NCBI GenBank assembly: GCA_944990035.1
Contig: CALYLX010000111.1
Span: 434,001-498,000 of the forward strand
DNA from: Clitopilus passeckerianus
Lineage: Eukaryota > Basidiomycota > Agaricomycetes > Agaricales > Entolomataceae
DNA: 64,000 bases
Reading direction: 5' to 3'
The position numbers were made by a program, and so were the translations under genes. This document shows, piece by piece, positions 11,189 to 22,924 of this stretch (its first letter is position 1; each line of letters begins with the position of its first letter). The notes below the pieces were generated by a model, which had not been told where the DNA came from, did not search any database, and was given only the letters and a program-made list of their open reading frames with translations.

Positions 11189-12871
11189 CTAATCAACCAT
11201 ATCCTCTGAATCTCTCGACGACCTCAGTGATGACTGCAAGCTTTCCTCCCGGCTTGAACCTGAAAACTCTGACTCTTCTACACCTTCTGATTCGTCCCCG
11301 TCATACCAATCTTTATCTGACCTCTCTCCAGCATCCTCGTCGCTGATACTACCAGTCTCCGAGCCTGAGCTTGAACTTGAAGGCGAGTATAGGCCGGTAT
11401 CCCTGTCGGAATTGGAATCATGGTCACTAACGGAGGCATCCGAATCGTTCTCGGATTCGAACTCTCCGGAGCTACGATCACCATCGGAACCTGGGTGTCT
11501 CTGTCCTCGTTCGTGGATGTCAAGCAGTGGGAGAGATGCGATGATGACATTGATACCGTTTGTGAAGTTTTGGGGTTTGACTACGTGACGATTGAGACGT
11601 ACGTATGGAGCAATCCATAAGCACGCTTCCTCGAAAACGTCGATCGGGTCGATGCCGAATGATACCTGTGGCCGGACGTAGTTTTCAAAGCCGCGAGGAT
11701 CCTCAAAGAATCGAACGAGCTTCAACGATGGGAAGCATGCAACACGTTTAGAAAAGTAGAGCTTGGCATCTTTCCAGGACTCGTCAAGGGAGTATACATC
11801 CAGGATCGTCACTTTGGGAAACACCTTGGCACGTGCACCACCCTCTGGGGTTGCAGGTAGCCCGTCACATATGAAATGCTCGACGTTTGGGCATTCGCGG
11901 AGGAGTATATGTGCGGGTAGCATTCCCAGAGACCTGCCTTTGCGGTAAACTGCTAGATTTCGGAGATTTCGGCCGTTCTTTCGAAGGAAGGAGCAGAGGT
12001 CGTCGAGGAATGACGGCCCGAATTCATCTGAACAAAGAGTCAAGCTTTTGAGCCGCGGGAGAGCCCAATGCCCAGGAAACTTTTGGATAGACTTGAATAC
12101 GGTTAATTCTTCAAGTTCTGGGAAGATAATTTTCTGGGGCGGAGCGCCTTGAGGGGGATCCCCTCGCGTGCGCATATATCGGGGAATGTGTGTGAAATCC
12201 GATAAAATAGGGAGGGATAATGAATGAATCCTTCCTGCGGCTGGGTAGAACCACGGCCTGCCAGCGGGATATCCTGACTCCACGTCATCGACTGATCCAC
12301 CAAAGCTAAAATGGGTGATATGCAACAGGGCGGGGTTGGCTATGATGTTCCTTGGTATCTCGTCTGGGACAAGGGTTCGAAATTTGAGGTGTCTCAGGTT
12401 TGGACACTTGTGAGGGAGCATACCCAGGATTCGGCCTTCATTGAGAAATCGCACCATTTGCTCACGTTCTTCCTCGCTAAGGTCATCTGAATCTATCTCG
12501 TAGCCGTTGGGGAATTCAGGGGCGGAGGCCTGGTAGTACATACTACTTTCGTAGCCATCTGCAGTTATCCAGCAAGCTTCCGTGATTGTCAGCTCATGAA
12601 CGTGAATACCATTCGTAGAATTAGATAATGTCTCTTCGAGGGACATGAGCTGTCTGGTGCGTCGCAATACCACCTCCCTGTAGAGGAGCGGTGTGGCTAA
12701 AGCATTCCATCGCTTACAGACAAGCGCCATGGATTTCCTCTGCCTCAGCACTTGGGACCATGGTGAGTTCGGTCCCAGTGATAGTGCAGAATTGAAGATT
12801 GACAAGTAAGGTGCTGTACGAGTGATGATCTCCCGCAGCGTCTCGTCTGTGAAAGGAGGTGACGCTTTCAT
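11189..12871 (-). CDS. F-box-like protein with leucine-rich body and acidic tail
   Basis: A single exon of 560 residues from ATG 12871. The N-terminus fits a mushroom F-box-like domain, with LREIITRTAP followed by SMALVCKRWNALATPLLYREVVL (residues about 48-70), the hallmark of F-box helix 2 and 3. The body has irregular Leu-rich stretches (HLKFRTLVPDEIP, FPELEELTVF, LPRLKSLTLCSDEFG) like LRR-type substrate-binding regions. The last 100 residues are very acidic and Ser-rich. It should act in an SCF ubiquitin ligase through Skp1, with an unknown substrate. A stretch of the family leader element (12952-12970) sits directly upstream of its start. Confidence 0.8.
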   Translation of the reverse strand: MKASPPFTDETLREIITRTAPYLSIFNSALSLGPNSPWSQVLRQRKSMALVCKRWNALATPLLYREVVLRRTRQLMSLEETLSNSTNGIHVHELTITEACWITADGYESSMYYQASAPEFPNGYEIDSDDLSEEEREQMVRFLNEGRILGMLPHKCPNLRHLKFRTLVPDEIPRNIIANPALLHITHFSFGGSVDDVESGYPAGRPWFYPAAGRIHSLSLPILSDFTHIPRYMRTRGDPPQGAPPQKIIFPELEELTVFKSIQKFPGHWALPRLKSLTLCSDEFGPSFLDDLCSFLRKNGRNLRNLAVYRKGRSLGMLPAHILLRECPNVEHFICDGLPATPEGGARAKVFPKVTILDVYSLDESWKDAKLYFSKRVACFPSLKLVRFFEDPRGFENYVRPQVSFGIDPIDVFEEACLWIAPYVRLNRHVVKPQNFTNGINVIIASLPLLDIHERGQRHPGSDGDRSSGEFESENDSDASVSDHDSNSDRDTGLYSPSSSSSGSETGSISDEDAGERSDKDWYDGDESEGVEESEFSGSSREESLQSSLRSSRDSEDMVD

Positions 12872-12951
12872 TCGTTATACAATGTTGGTGCGACCGTCCC
12901 GAGATGGAAAAGCGGACCCTATCACTCAGGTGGTGCTCGTGGAAGGAGAAG

Positions 12952-12970
12952 GATGACCACGCTGATCTCA
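12952..12970 (-). promoter_or_regulatory. Solo copy of the family 5' leader element
   Basis: On the minus strand this reads GTGAGATCAGCGTGGTCATC, nearly identical to the element lying upstream of family copies at about 14.34, 15.81, 36.18 and 37.76 kb. Here no family gene follows; the F-box gene starts about 80 bases downstream. Either a relic of a lost copy or a captured promoter/leader. Confidence 0.45.
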
Positions 12971-13450
12971 CCATCAGTGCGCTCGCTTGGATCAATGTTT
13001 GCAGGAGACATTCTCGCCCAGAGCTGGCTATGCATATGCAGGCCGTAGGATGCTATAGACACCATATCTACATACTCACCTTGACTCGAATTTAGACCTT
13101 GGTTGTGCTCCTGAAAAAATGTGTTGATGGTCACCATCCGAATCTTGGGTAATGAAATCAGAGCTGGGGTAAGTTGGTGGATAACCAAACAATTAATAGA
13201 AGCATCTGGCGTAACATGGACTAGCGAGAGTCGGGTAGTACAGTATGTCATGAAGCTAGTTAACGAGGCCTGGGGATAACGTCTTCTTCGAACAACTTGA
13301 ATGTATCCCACGTTCCGCTTGAGGCCGCTTCAATTCTCAAGTTTGCGCAAACGACACACGAGAATCCTAAAAACTAAGGTGGTCTGACAGGAGGCAAAAA
13401 GTGTTCGGTTGGACGAGTCTCACCGAGGTGCATGCCCAGCGTGTAGCCTG

Positions 13451-14299
13451 TCATGCCAACATCCCGTGAGCTTGATCATTGGATAGGGGGTCGTTCAGAC
13501 GGAGGTACATTAGTGCTAAATCTGTGTAAATCGTCCTAGATGTTTCCAGGTAGCCAGCAAGCTCGTCAAGGGCTTTGAAAAGAGACTCCTCTTCAGTATC
13601 AACAGACGTATCGGCTAAAACGTTGTGAATTGCAGCACATATCCCAACATGTTTAGCATAGAGACTTTGAGTTCCTCTTTTGCTCGATTGATCATTTCTC
13701 CGTTCGAGTTTGGGTGTCCTTCGAACATTTGCAACCATGCTTCAGACGTGAAATTGAATGCTTCAATCCTTGGCTCGTACTCTTCAGGATCCACACAGGC
13801 AAATGCCATAAACAGCACGAAGGTCTCGCGAAGGTCTCGATAGACCGTTTCCGGTGTAGCTGGATCGGGGGGATATCTGGCGTCGAACTCTTTCGCCTTT
13901 CGAATCATCTCGCGCAGTGCAGCGACAGCGACATACCCTGGAGGGATCGCCTGGCCCTTGATGGCGGAATTTGCTTCGTCTTGTGGTAGCTGATTTCTCC
14001 AAAAGATGGCACCAGCAGCTGAAAAAGAAGAGAGAAGAGCGAATCAACAGGCCATCTTAAGAACACTGCTGATAAGAGTCACCCGCAGCGCCAGTTATGC
14101 CTAATTAAAGCACCGAATTCACCGCTTTCTTTCTTCCACCACCATCTGCTCCAGCTTGGGCCTGCCCTCGGAAAGGTAGTTGGGTAGAGTACCGCCTTAG
14201 TGAAGGTGCCACAGCAGGGCCCAGATGAGGCACTACTCGAGTCTGGGCCAACCAGGTTGGCTTCTGACCTGTAGGGGATAGAAGTTTCCGAGAAAGCAT
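13451..14299 (-). pseudogene. Broken member of the leader-TM-helical family (copy b)
   Basis: It starts with MLSRKLLSPTGQ at 14299, continues through SLRRYSTQ (a typical mitochondrial presequence end) and a GGRKK block into the transmembrane exon. There a TAA stands where other copies have TGG (ctt-TAA-tta-ggc). The intron runs from the conserved gtgac donor to cag, and exon 2 resumes with AAGAIFWRNQL. The motif EFDARYPPDPATPETVYRDL follows. A one-base deletion near 13670 then shifts the frame, and the remainder (LYAKHVGICAAIHNVLADTSVD) is in the next frame, ending at 13451. Two independent lesions make this a pseudogene unless the assembly is wrong. Confidence 0.7.
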
Positions 14300-14334
14300 C
14301 TGAAGTTATCGTCCAGGTGGTGGTAGCGAAGCAA

Positions 14335-14352
14335 GATGACCACGCTGATATG
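14335..14352 (-). promoter_or_regulatory. Family 5' leader element upstream of copy b
   Basis: Minus-strand CATATCAGCGTGGTCATC, about 35-50 bases before the ATG of copy b. One of five related elements in the window, and somewhat diverged (CATATC instead of GAGATC). Confidence 0.45.
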
Positions 14353-14359
14353 AGCTCGG

Positions 14360-14877
14360 CGATGGCCCCCGCTTTCGTTTGGACGTGATGTGATTTATGG
14401 ACTCGTGGCGGTGCTGTTGGGAAAATTCTTACGGCTCGTGCATAGTATTTAATACTTTCTAATTCTACCTCAACCCTCACTTTTGAGCTCGCCAGCCTGA
14501 GGAAATTCTGGACGGGCGCTCTCGCCTGCATGGGCTATATCATAGGTCAAAAATCCATCCATTGCACAAAATAACTCAAAACGTAGTGTTCATATTGGTT
14601 GAGGGTGCAGTCAATTCTGCGAATTTGATTCGTGAGCTAAGTCGGGTATATATTCCCGCACATATATTGAGAGCGAATGCGGAGTAGTGGAAGGTTTGCC
14701 CTGGAACTACCCTACCATATCCAATGGCAGCCTCTTTCTGATTTGTAGCATGACCTGTTCTCCACTTGTCGTCTGCGGGTCAGCTTAAGATGTCCTGATG
14801 GTAGTTTTGGTCAAGCTGTAGCAGGGAATTATCATGCTGATATGGGCTCACTGGTTATTGTCAGTCGACTCGTAGAT
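14360..14877. other. Stretch between copies b and c
   Basis: No gene recognised. Frames are short. It holds upstream sequence of copy b and the region downstream of copy c. Confidence 0.35.
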
Positions 14878-15760
14878 TCATGCCAAGAGAGCGTGGCTAC
14901 CATCGTTGGGCACCGGTTCTGCTAGAACCCGTGCGATCGCTGGTTCTAAGAGCTCTATCATAGTCATTCGAGTAGAGTCAAGGTGGTGGCAAATAACTGT
15001 AATGACTTTTGGGTCGAGTAAAGCTTCTCCAGAACTAATGGATATGTCAGCCAACACCTCGTGAATCCCTGTGCGGGTCATTACATATTGGGCATAGGCC
15101 GCCTTCAATGCTTCTCGCGCTAGTCTATCAGCTTCGTCGTCGAAATCTCGCGCTTCGAGCCATTCCAAGAGTCTTTCATGCAGGCGCATGAAATTGATGC
15201 TTTGTTAATATCTTCAACATCGTTACCTAAGACTACACCAAGGATAGCGAACATCGCGCAGACGTATCGATGAATCGTTTCTGGTTTAGTAGGGTCTGGT
15301 GAATATTCCGTGTCGAAGTCTTTTGCCCACCGGACCATCACCCAGGCAACAGTGGCAAGATGAGGGGAAGGTGGGTGCTCCATCGGCGGTTTCTTGATGT
15401 CAGAAACAGATTTGGCCTCCACCCTCGAGAGTTCCAGGCTAGCCCTCAAGCAAGCCAAGGCAAGAGCAGCTAGTACAGAGCACATAGAAAGGAAGTCAAT
15501 CGGGTCTGGCGCAAAAGAAGTGGATGTGAAATACTTGTGCTAGAAATGCCTAACCACATCATCATTTTCTTTCCTTTTATTTTTCCGCCCACATCTGGCT
15601 GAGCTTTGGCTTGTTGTTGGGAAGGTCGTTGTGTAGAGAACCGTCCTGGTGATGCCACAAGATGATGCAGATGACACAAAGATGCTGCTTGTCCCGAACC
15701 TCGCAAGCGAGACGACGCCCGCCAGCGAGGAATTGAGAATAGAATCGACCGAGAAAGCAT
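14878..15760 (-). pseudogene. Frameshifted member of the leader-TM-helical family (copy c)
   Basis: The leader is MLSRSILFSIPRWRASSRL, reaching GRFSTQ (an Arg-x-Ser presequence-cleavage look), then a GGKIKGKK block and MMMWLGIS of the membrane helix. A gtattt donor and a tag acceptor split the helix, and exon 2 begins ALALACLRASLEL. The motif KDFDTEYSPDPTKPETIHRY follows. After DINKASI the frame changes by one base (about 15190-15200): the matching continuation NFMRLHERLLEWLEARDF and GIHEVLADISIS lies in another frame down to 14878. A single indel would restore one reading frame, so this is a recent pseudogene or an assembly error. Confidence 0.65.
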
Positions 15761-15803
15761 TCAAGCTGCCACCAACTTGACAGCGTTGGTGGTCGAGAAC
15801 AAC

Positions 15804-15822
15804 GATGGCCACGCTGATCTCA
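15804..15822 (-). promoter_or_regulatory. Family 5' leader element upstream of copy c
   Basis: Minus-strand GAGATCAGCGTGGCCATC, about 45 bases before the ATG at 15760, flanked by sequence shared with the right arm at 36.17 kb. Confidence 0.45.
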
Positions 15823-16850
15823 GCATCATCAGCTGTCCTGCTCAACCACTCGGGTGTTCCTTTGGACCTACAATGATGATAATCAGAGTCTTTCGAACAC
15901 TCGGTGCTGCTTCAGTCGAAAACTCCTTCCAAAACTCTCAGGTATTTCGCCGTTCCCAACAATACTTCGAAGACTAGCCAAACCTCGGAGCAACGTGCCG
16001 CGCCTCCGAGCCTGGACGCTTGCATCCAGACTATCAGGCTCAGACTCAGACAATCTCATTCGTGCCTTGCTCGATCTCTGCCAAATGTGTTCAATACAAG
16101 GGAATCTGGACGCCTTTAGCTTGGCTCTCGCTTGCCCAGAAACTTTTGGAAACCTGGAAATTTAAATGAACGCTATACAGATCCTTCCGAATGGCCTGCG
16201 GTCCAGATATAGAGCTCCAACAGCGTCCGCACGTGTGTGGGCATATTGGTGGTGTCTCGTGGGGTATTGGCGTCGATCAGAAACAAATGCTAGCCAGATG
16301 CTAGGCCGATTATAGGTTGGCTTCCGACCAGGCTCAGACTATGCTCGACATCGATGTCGGGACTCTGATATTCTTTGAAGCACCCCTTCCCGGCCATCTC
16401 CTGGTCGTCTAGCCGCACTATTACAGCCTGTGGCCACCTTAAGTTCCGATACACAAGTCGCTGTAACTCTACTCCTGGGTGAGCCCGGGCTAATGCTTAA
16501 GATCGCAGACCATGCATTGCCTTCTAGCAACCCCCGATCAGATCATCCACTCCTCTCCAGGGCCTGTCCCGTTATGGAGCCAGTCAACACCGCACGAATG
16601 CAAATCATGAATCACTTGAGGCAGATGATTCGCGGCGCAACAGCGGGGTGTTCCTGAAGTGTGTAGAAAAGGACAGGAAAGGATAGGACCCTAGGACCCT
16701 GGTCCGAGTTGGAACTTCTCTTACATATTCGTCTCAGGGGATAGGTTGATAAAGGAAGGAAGGTTTGATTGTTGAATGCTTTCTTCGTTTCCTTATTATC
16801 TGCCCCTTCTGTTGCCCCTTGTTCTTGTCGTCTTTAAGACGACCTCTACG

Positions 16851-17774
16851 ATGTTGCTGTACACATCGAGCGCCATGTCCTCTGGGCCACAACCGCAGCA
16901 ATCAGCCCGGCCTCGCCATACTTCACAACGTCGGCCAAGCCAAGGTGCAACCACCCTCAAATCTGCCATTCGCAAAGCAACGCGTGCATTCTCTGTATGT
17001 TTTTCTTTCCTCCCTCTCCTCCCTCCTTTTCTGCCCGTTCTGGTTCCCATCATTCAAATTCTCAACAAACCCTGACCATTCCACTCAGTTCACGCGCAAA
17101 CCCTCAGATTCCCGTTCCCCAAGCCCACCCACCAGCACCTCGAACTCTCCATACCAACACCACACACGTCCGACCAGTACGGAAAGACGACGATCGAGCT
17201 CAGAAAGCACGAGTAACTTGAGTGATTCGGGGTTATCGAGTACTGATACTCTGGTTCGTATCCCTTCATGTTGACCTCATCAGAATCACCCAGAGTCCTT
17301 CTTGGGACCGTTTTTCATACCTGTGTTCTGCGGTTCATTTGACCCCGGGCCGCCCAACCCTTTCCCGCTATGCCCTTCCCTGTCCAAACCAATCCCAAAC
17401 CGTGAGCACAGAGGCTGATTGAATATTGTGTTCACAGGTCGAACGCCCGACTGTTCGTCAGTCCCCTACACAGCGTCACAATACATATGTGGGACCGTAT
17501 TATGACGATGCGATATTGAACGTGGTAAGTCGAAGATTCATTCATTCCACCTCTCCCTTTCTTCATCCACGCTTCCTTTCCCTGCTTAATACCAATACCC
17601 GATTCCACGCCCCATTCATTTCTCATACACCCGTATCCAAACATCGAAACTTAATCTCCTCCGAGGTTTTCTGAAAACACCCAGACCCACACATCCAAAT
17701 ATTCACGATTAACGACGAATCCACTAACTGGCGTTTGGCATTTCCAGGAAGTGCCAATCTGGACCGGAATATGA
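16851..17774 (+). CDS. Gene X, left copy: small basic Ser-rich hypothetical protein
   Basis: Exons 16851-16994, 17089-17253, 17438-17524 and 17748-17774 give 140 residues. The N-terminal part has the most conserved block, TTLKSAIRKATRAFS, a basic amphipathic segment. The middle is Ser/Pro/Thr-rich, and exon 3 encodes NTYVGPYYDDAILNV. The last exon ends EVPIWTGI in both copies, which supports this 3' end. A different acceptor four bases further (gaag) would keep another frame open (CQSGPEYDF..), so the C-terminus is uncertain. It is the inverted duplicate of 34195-35145. No known domain. A 16-residue polypyrimidine-rich promoter tract precedes the ATG. Confidence 0.6.
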
Positions 17775-18080
17775 CTTCCCCTACACCCACACGACATCTA
17801 AGTACGAATCCTTCAGGAAGTGGAAGCAGATATCACGAAGGAAAAACTCAAAATCTGAGCAATGTGCCTAATGTATCACCATGATCGGTCCTCCTCCATA
17901 CATCTGCACATGCACACTACACATTATCATCAAACCCCAAGGATATACCCAGGCCTTCAACTGCCTTCGCTCGGGCTTCGGCGCCCCGAACCCTGGATTC
18001 TGGTCTGACATCACCTTCCAATCACCTGTGATCCGTCTGTCTGGACCGATACGCATACCCTTCCCCTCCTTCTGTTTCTG

Positions 18081-19232
18081 AAGCCATCCGACCCCTATCC
18101 ACCCTCAACTGCTCTGGGGTCTCTCGGTGGGCATACGGTGGATGATCCCAAGTTCCCAGAGAAGATGTTCCGTAGGGCCGCACGGCCGTTAGCATTCCGC
18201 AGGTCCTTGCAGGCCTGAGGAGACCGTCAGGCTGGCCTGGCAAGCAGAGCGGGCGGGGCTTAACCTTCCCAACCTGCTGGTCAACGTGATCCAGGAACCT
18301 CGCAGGAACACTTAGACTCTGGAAGATCTGACGGCTTCGGACGCTAAGTTCGAACTATGCATATTAGGAGTAATTAGAATAATGATAGTCGAATTTGTTT
18401 CGGTATATAATCGATCTAAATTCGAATGTTCTGGCCATTCACGGAGCTGAACGCTCGAACTTAAGAAATTGGCAATTTGCTACTGGCAAGAATCATACTG
18501 TGGCGGTAGCCAACAAAGACCATAGTTAACGCGAACGTTAACGAGCCGCCCTAGAAACGCGACATTTCAAATGAGAATCCAGCTTTCAGCACGTCCTTCG
18601 GACGTTCTCAGTTACGATATTCAGTGCCAATCCGAAGCCACCAACTTCCTGGGCTTCTCCAATGTGAACATCCGTGCGGACGACAGCATCCTTCGCGCTT
18701 TCAGGCTTCCCCAATTTACGAGTAGAGAGCTGGATTTCTCCAAGAAGGCGGCTAGATTGTGCACGTTGGAGTTTAAAGACGAGGAGAGACTCGGAAACTT
18801 ACAAGGATATCCTTAGCAAACAGCTACTCGGGATCAGCACCCTTCCCGGTGCCTCGAAGTTCCTTAGGCTTGGCTAGCTCACGCTCAAGCTTTCCAGATT
18901 TTTTCTCGCCATTGCGACCCTCGCCCTTGGCTGTTGTGTAAACTGATCGCGTCATGTGATACTACCGCTCAATCAAACTGAACCAGAGTAGTCGTTACCC
19001 TAATGTCCTGAAGCGTAAGGAAAGTCCTCCTCTGAGCGGCAGACACGCGTGAAACGGGGGCGAGATGGGCAACAGAGCAGGCTATATGTGCGACGTCGGC
19101 GAAATGATGAGAGGCGGTTGAGTTACAAACCATATAACATTGTAGTTCTGCTTACCGGCTTGCTTACGTCATCAGGTGACACTGCTCTTTGCACTGGCTT
19201 TACCAATGCGAACTTGACAATAACGCCCGTCG
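18081..19232. other. Stretch upstream of the FunK1 gene
   Basis: AT-richer around 18350-18440. A plus-strand frame at 18571-18816 (81 residues, ATG start, RELDFSKKAARLCTLEFKDEE) is the only candidate peptide and has no domain I know. It may be a decayed exon. Confidence 0.3.
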
Positions 19233-21556
19233 ATGGACCCCCCCGCTTCCGGTCGTGGTATTAAACGATCACCAGAAGAGACATCATCACCCGCAACCCC
19301 GATTAAAAAGGCCCGAACAAATACTCCCACAACGTACGAGACCCCACTTTCAGAGAGCACGGCCATACACCATGTTGGCCCTCACATCAGCAAAGCTACA
19401 GAAGACATGTCCGCCAACGAACGCGCACTTCACGAGGAGGCAAAGCGTACCCAAGAGGCACTTCTGGAGCTTCTGCGGCAGGAGTTATCTGGCGCCCTAT
19501 ACGAATCATCATCCCTCCTCACTTCGTTCTGCCCCGATCATGGGAGGACACAGGCCGTTATAGACCGGCTTTTGGAGAATCGCTGGATTACAGTGCGAAA
19601 CAAGAAGGTTGGAATAAAAGATTGGCCTTTACCATCCGCTGGCGAGAGGGCATTTTATACCCCTTTTCGGAACTGCCTTGACGCTATCGTCACTGCGTTC
19701 AAGCAAGAATTTCCCGATGTGCCGAGCTACTGGGTATCCAAGAAAATGGCTTTTCACGTGTATGACAAAGAAATGCACGAAAAAGTCGAATTCGCCGCGC
19801 CAATCAAACCAGACATACTTTCTACATTGGGCTCAGTTGGGCCATTTATTGGCCAACTTTGCTCGTGGTTGGACGTTGAAATTCCGGGGGAGCTCAAAAA
19901 AGACTGGAAACCCATGATCGCCCAAGCAGCTTCGTATGCCCGATGCATCTTTGCCTCGGCTGACAACCGCTACTTTGTTCCGGTCTTCACCCTCCAGTAT
20001 CAATCTGCGCAATTTCGCCTAGCGGTATTCCACCGAGGCGGGCTGTTGGCTTCGAAGCCTATGAAACTACCAACGCATGAGGGTTTCTCCTCTTTCGTCT
20101 CAACAATCGTCGGCATGTTGAGCTGGGCCAGCTCGGCACAAGCGGGATACCAAACTGGACAAAGCCATTCTCATTTCAAATTCAACAACAGCCTGTATCG
20201 CATTGAGCTTGCTATTTGCCGTCGCAACATCGTACGCGGACGTGGCACCCGCATTTTTCTGCTCTCTCTTGAGCCGGATAATATACTTCGAGGGCTTGAT
20301 GTCAAGCGGCCGTCCAGTTCTGTTACCTCGGAGCCCAAGATCCTACGGCTGAAAGATTTAGACCCTCTTTCTCGGCCATCACCCGAAGCACCCAGCGATA
20401 ACATACAACTTCCCGTCGATTCACTTCCCCACCGTTTTATTCTCAAATGCTCCCACCCCGTAGCCTCTCGAGACAAGGAAGAAGACATTTTCGCCTCTGT
20501 GGACAAGTATATTGGAATCGTCAATATTATATGCGGTTACGATGCAGACCAAATCAAACTGCCCGATGACATGGCTCCCTGGAATTTGGTTAGCACTCCA
20601 CCTTCAACTCGCATTGAATGCCGTCTGCATCGCCATATCCTCATCCGGGATATTGGTGAGCCCTTATCTGCTTCACGAGGGCCAAAAGAGCTTGCGCTCG
20701 CCCTTCTTCATGCTATGATTGGTAACAACCACATGCACTCTTTACTTCATAAAAATTCAATTTGGCAAATAGGTCATTGCGCCCTTTTTTATGAAGGAAA
20801 TTATCTACATCGGGACGTCAGCAATGGTAACATCCTCTTGCTCTCGAATGAAGACCAACGTCTGGTTCCACCTCTGTGAGTTGTCCAACTTCATACCTGA
20901 CTCCCGCTTGATGTGTTGACACATGGAGATGACAGTTTAAATGGAATTGTTCCCAGTGGTCGCTGTATTGCTGTGCTCATTGATGGTGATGTTGCAAAGA
21001 GGTGGGGGGCCAGTGCAGAGGTATCCTCTCACCGCTCAGTAAGTCATCCCTGCGTTCAGGCAGTCCAACTTTTTGAGCTTTGTCTCTGCCACAGGGCACG
21101 AAACCTTTTGTCTCCCGACGTGTTTCTGATGGATGGCGTTACAATCAAGGTATCATCCACACCCCACTAGATGATCTTGAATCCTTTTTCTGGGTTCTGC
21201 TATACACAGTATTGTCTCAAATCCCTCCTCCCAAAAGAACCGAAGTGGAGCGGCTATGGTGGATGTGGCTTACCCATGATTCCCTTGCCGAGGTTGACAG
21301 CGGAAAAACATCAATCGTGAATCGCATGCATAAGGCTAACTGGAGTTCAGGCCTCTCAAAATACTGGGAAGTATTCAATGGTCTGTTATCTAACTGGAGA
21401 GAGCTATCAGAACGTGGTCAAAAGCAGCTGGAGGAGATGGAGCAATTGGACTTAGAGGTGGTGAAAGAATCATCAAAGGATGCCTATATCGACTTTATCA
21501 AGGCTGGGGTCAAGCACATACCTCTTCTTCCAGATGATTGGCCTGCATTAGAGTAG
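19233..21556 (+). CDS. FunK1-type fungal protein kinase
   Basis: Exons 19233-20875, 20936-21038 and 21095-21556 give 735 residues. The long N-terminal half (residues 1-520) is the variable FunK1 region, with TRDR-like basic start KRSPEETSSPATPIKKAR, a possible nuclear signal. The kinase core is LHRDVSNGNILL (catalytic HRDxSxxN), then VLIDGDVAKRW in place of the usual LIDFDxA, then GTKPFVSRR and the FunK1 hallmark HTPLDDLESFFWVLLY. The family is greatly expanded in mushrooms. Its substrates are unknown. Phe to Gly in the metal-binding motif is odd, although both Asp are kept. The gene lies inside the segment bounded by the two inverted arms. Confidence 0.9.
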
Positions 21557-22381
21557 TGATAATATTTTGGACATTACGATAGGATAACTTGGCATGGTTT
21601 CTACAACGCCTTGGATCAATCTGGATGATACTTTTGAGGAAAATCAATTAATCTGATGTCTCAGACAGAGCGTACAAAAATGATACAGCTTTAGGAAGAA
21701 TGTATGGGTAAACCGAGAGTCAGAGGTGTATGTTGACTCAGATGGTTGGGAAGAATGAAGACACTGGCAGTGGCACGAGAATTACCTTGGGCAGCAGGCT
21801 GCTTCCAGTCCTGAAGCCGTTTGACAAGTCTACATAGTTTCTGTGGTCAATTACAGACTTCAAAGACTCTAAAAAACCGTCAACTTAGAGTTTGAGGGTA
21901 GAGGCCAAAAGCAGGAAAATTGCATTGCCATAAGCGGAAATGCGAAGAGGTCAATCTTTCGACAACCTTTGGCATGTTCACCTCAACAACAGGATCAGGT
22001 TGACAGATTTTGGACGAAAACGATCCTCTCTTGAGGCTGGCTTTGGAATTGGAGAGCAGGATGCGGACGTAGGGGCACCATCCCAAGCGACGGACCAGGT
22101 GGATGGCGCCAATACATCTGGGTAACATCTGAGCCTCCGAAGAAGACACGGAAGTTGCACGGAAGCGGTCGAAACCTTCAATGAGAGACAGGACTACTGG
22201 GTCAACGCTGCTCATGCAGTGGCAGAGCGAGCTGAAAACGAGGCATTGAAAGTGAAGGCCTTGCAGGATGGTGATCGGTAGGTCAGCGAAGAAAACGCTC
22301 AGGGACAAGAGCCTGAGAATGAGGAGAAACTTGAGGAACCTCCTGGTATGCTAAAAACTATCAAATCATCCTAACCATGTC
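21557..22381. other. Stretch with an unassigned minus-strand frame
   Basis: Mostly non-coding by eye. A minus-strand frame at 21880-22308 (about 140 residues, Leu/Cys-rich, no ATG-led domain) lies downstream of copy d. I cannot assign it. Confidence 0.3.
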
Positions 22382-22924
22382 TTAACACATCTGACAGCAC
22401 CTCACTTTGACCCTTAAGAACGGCGAAGAATGAAACGGCAATTTGATAGGTTCTACAACGCGGCAAGTATTTTCAACTTGACCAACACAGGTCGGTTCGA
22501 GAAGAAGGATGGATATTTCGCGAATGTATCGGTGGATTGCTTCCTGGTTTTTGGGATCCGTTGGGTGCTTGTGATCAAAGTCCTTCGGGCTCTCGACTTT
22601 CTCTTGCAGGACGAGGTGAAGTTTTTCTGTCTCCGCATTAATTAGGTCATTAGCGTGTTGCCTGACTCCCAAGAACCATTCTGTAGCGGTAGCTAACGAA
22701 GGCCATAGTTCACGAGCCGTCGTCGAAAGACTCGGAGTGAGTGAATGTGGGCAACACTCGACTTCGCATGCAACGAGCTGATGCATGAGGAGTAACAAGT
22801 CGAATAGACCGGAGCAGCATTCCATGTCACCTGTGGTGATTGCCTTGGACAAAGGTGCAACCGTGCAAGCAAGGGTGCTGCCGTGATCTCGACCATTCTG
22901 GAAACAGGTTGAACCTACATTCAC
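22382..22924 (-). pseudogene. Truncated member of the leader-TM-helical family (copy d)
   Basis: The continuous frame includes TATEWFLGVRQHANDLINAE and KDFDHKHPTDPKNQEAIHRY, closely matching copy g at 36.4-37.3 kb (TATVWFLGVRQRARDFVDAE). The first half of the membrane helix and the GGR-basic block are missing: sequence corresponding to the upstream leader runs straight into the old intron. Downstream the match stops after about residue 155 and the frame ends at 22382, without the IHxxLAxTSVD block. It lacks both ends of the domain and is called a pseudogene. Confidence 0.65.

Larger units (their letters stand above)
15690..18080 (+). repeat. Left arm of a large inverted duplication
   Basis: This stretch matches the reverse complement of about 33.85-36.36 kb. 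The shared order is: family leader region, then a non-coding part (for example the near-identical peptide frame DLSIISCP and, at 16.43-16.65 kb, MATxSSD...GxPGLxLKIA), then the four-exon gene X, then about 300 bases of 3' flank (DITFQSP...RLSGPI in one frame). The copies are clearly diverged with many substitutions and small indels, so the event is not very recent. Confidence 0.75.
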
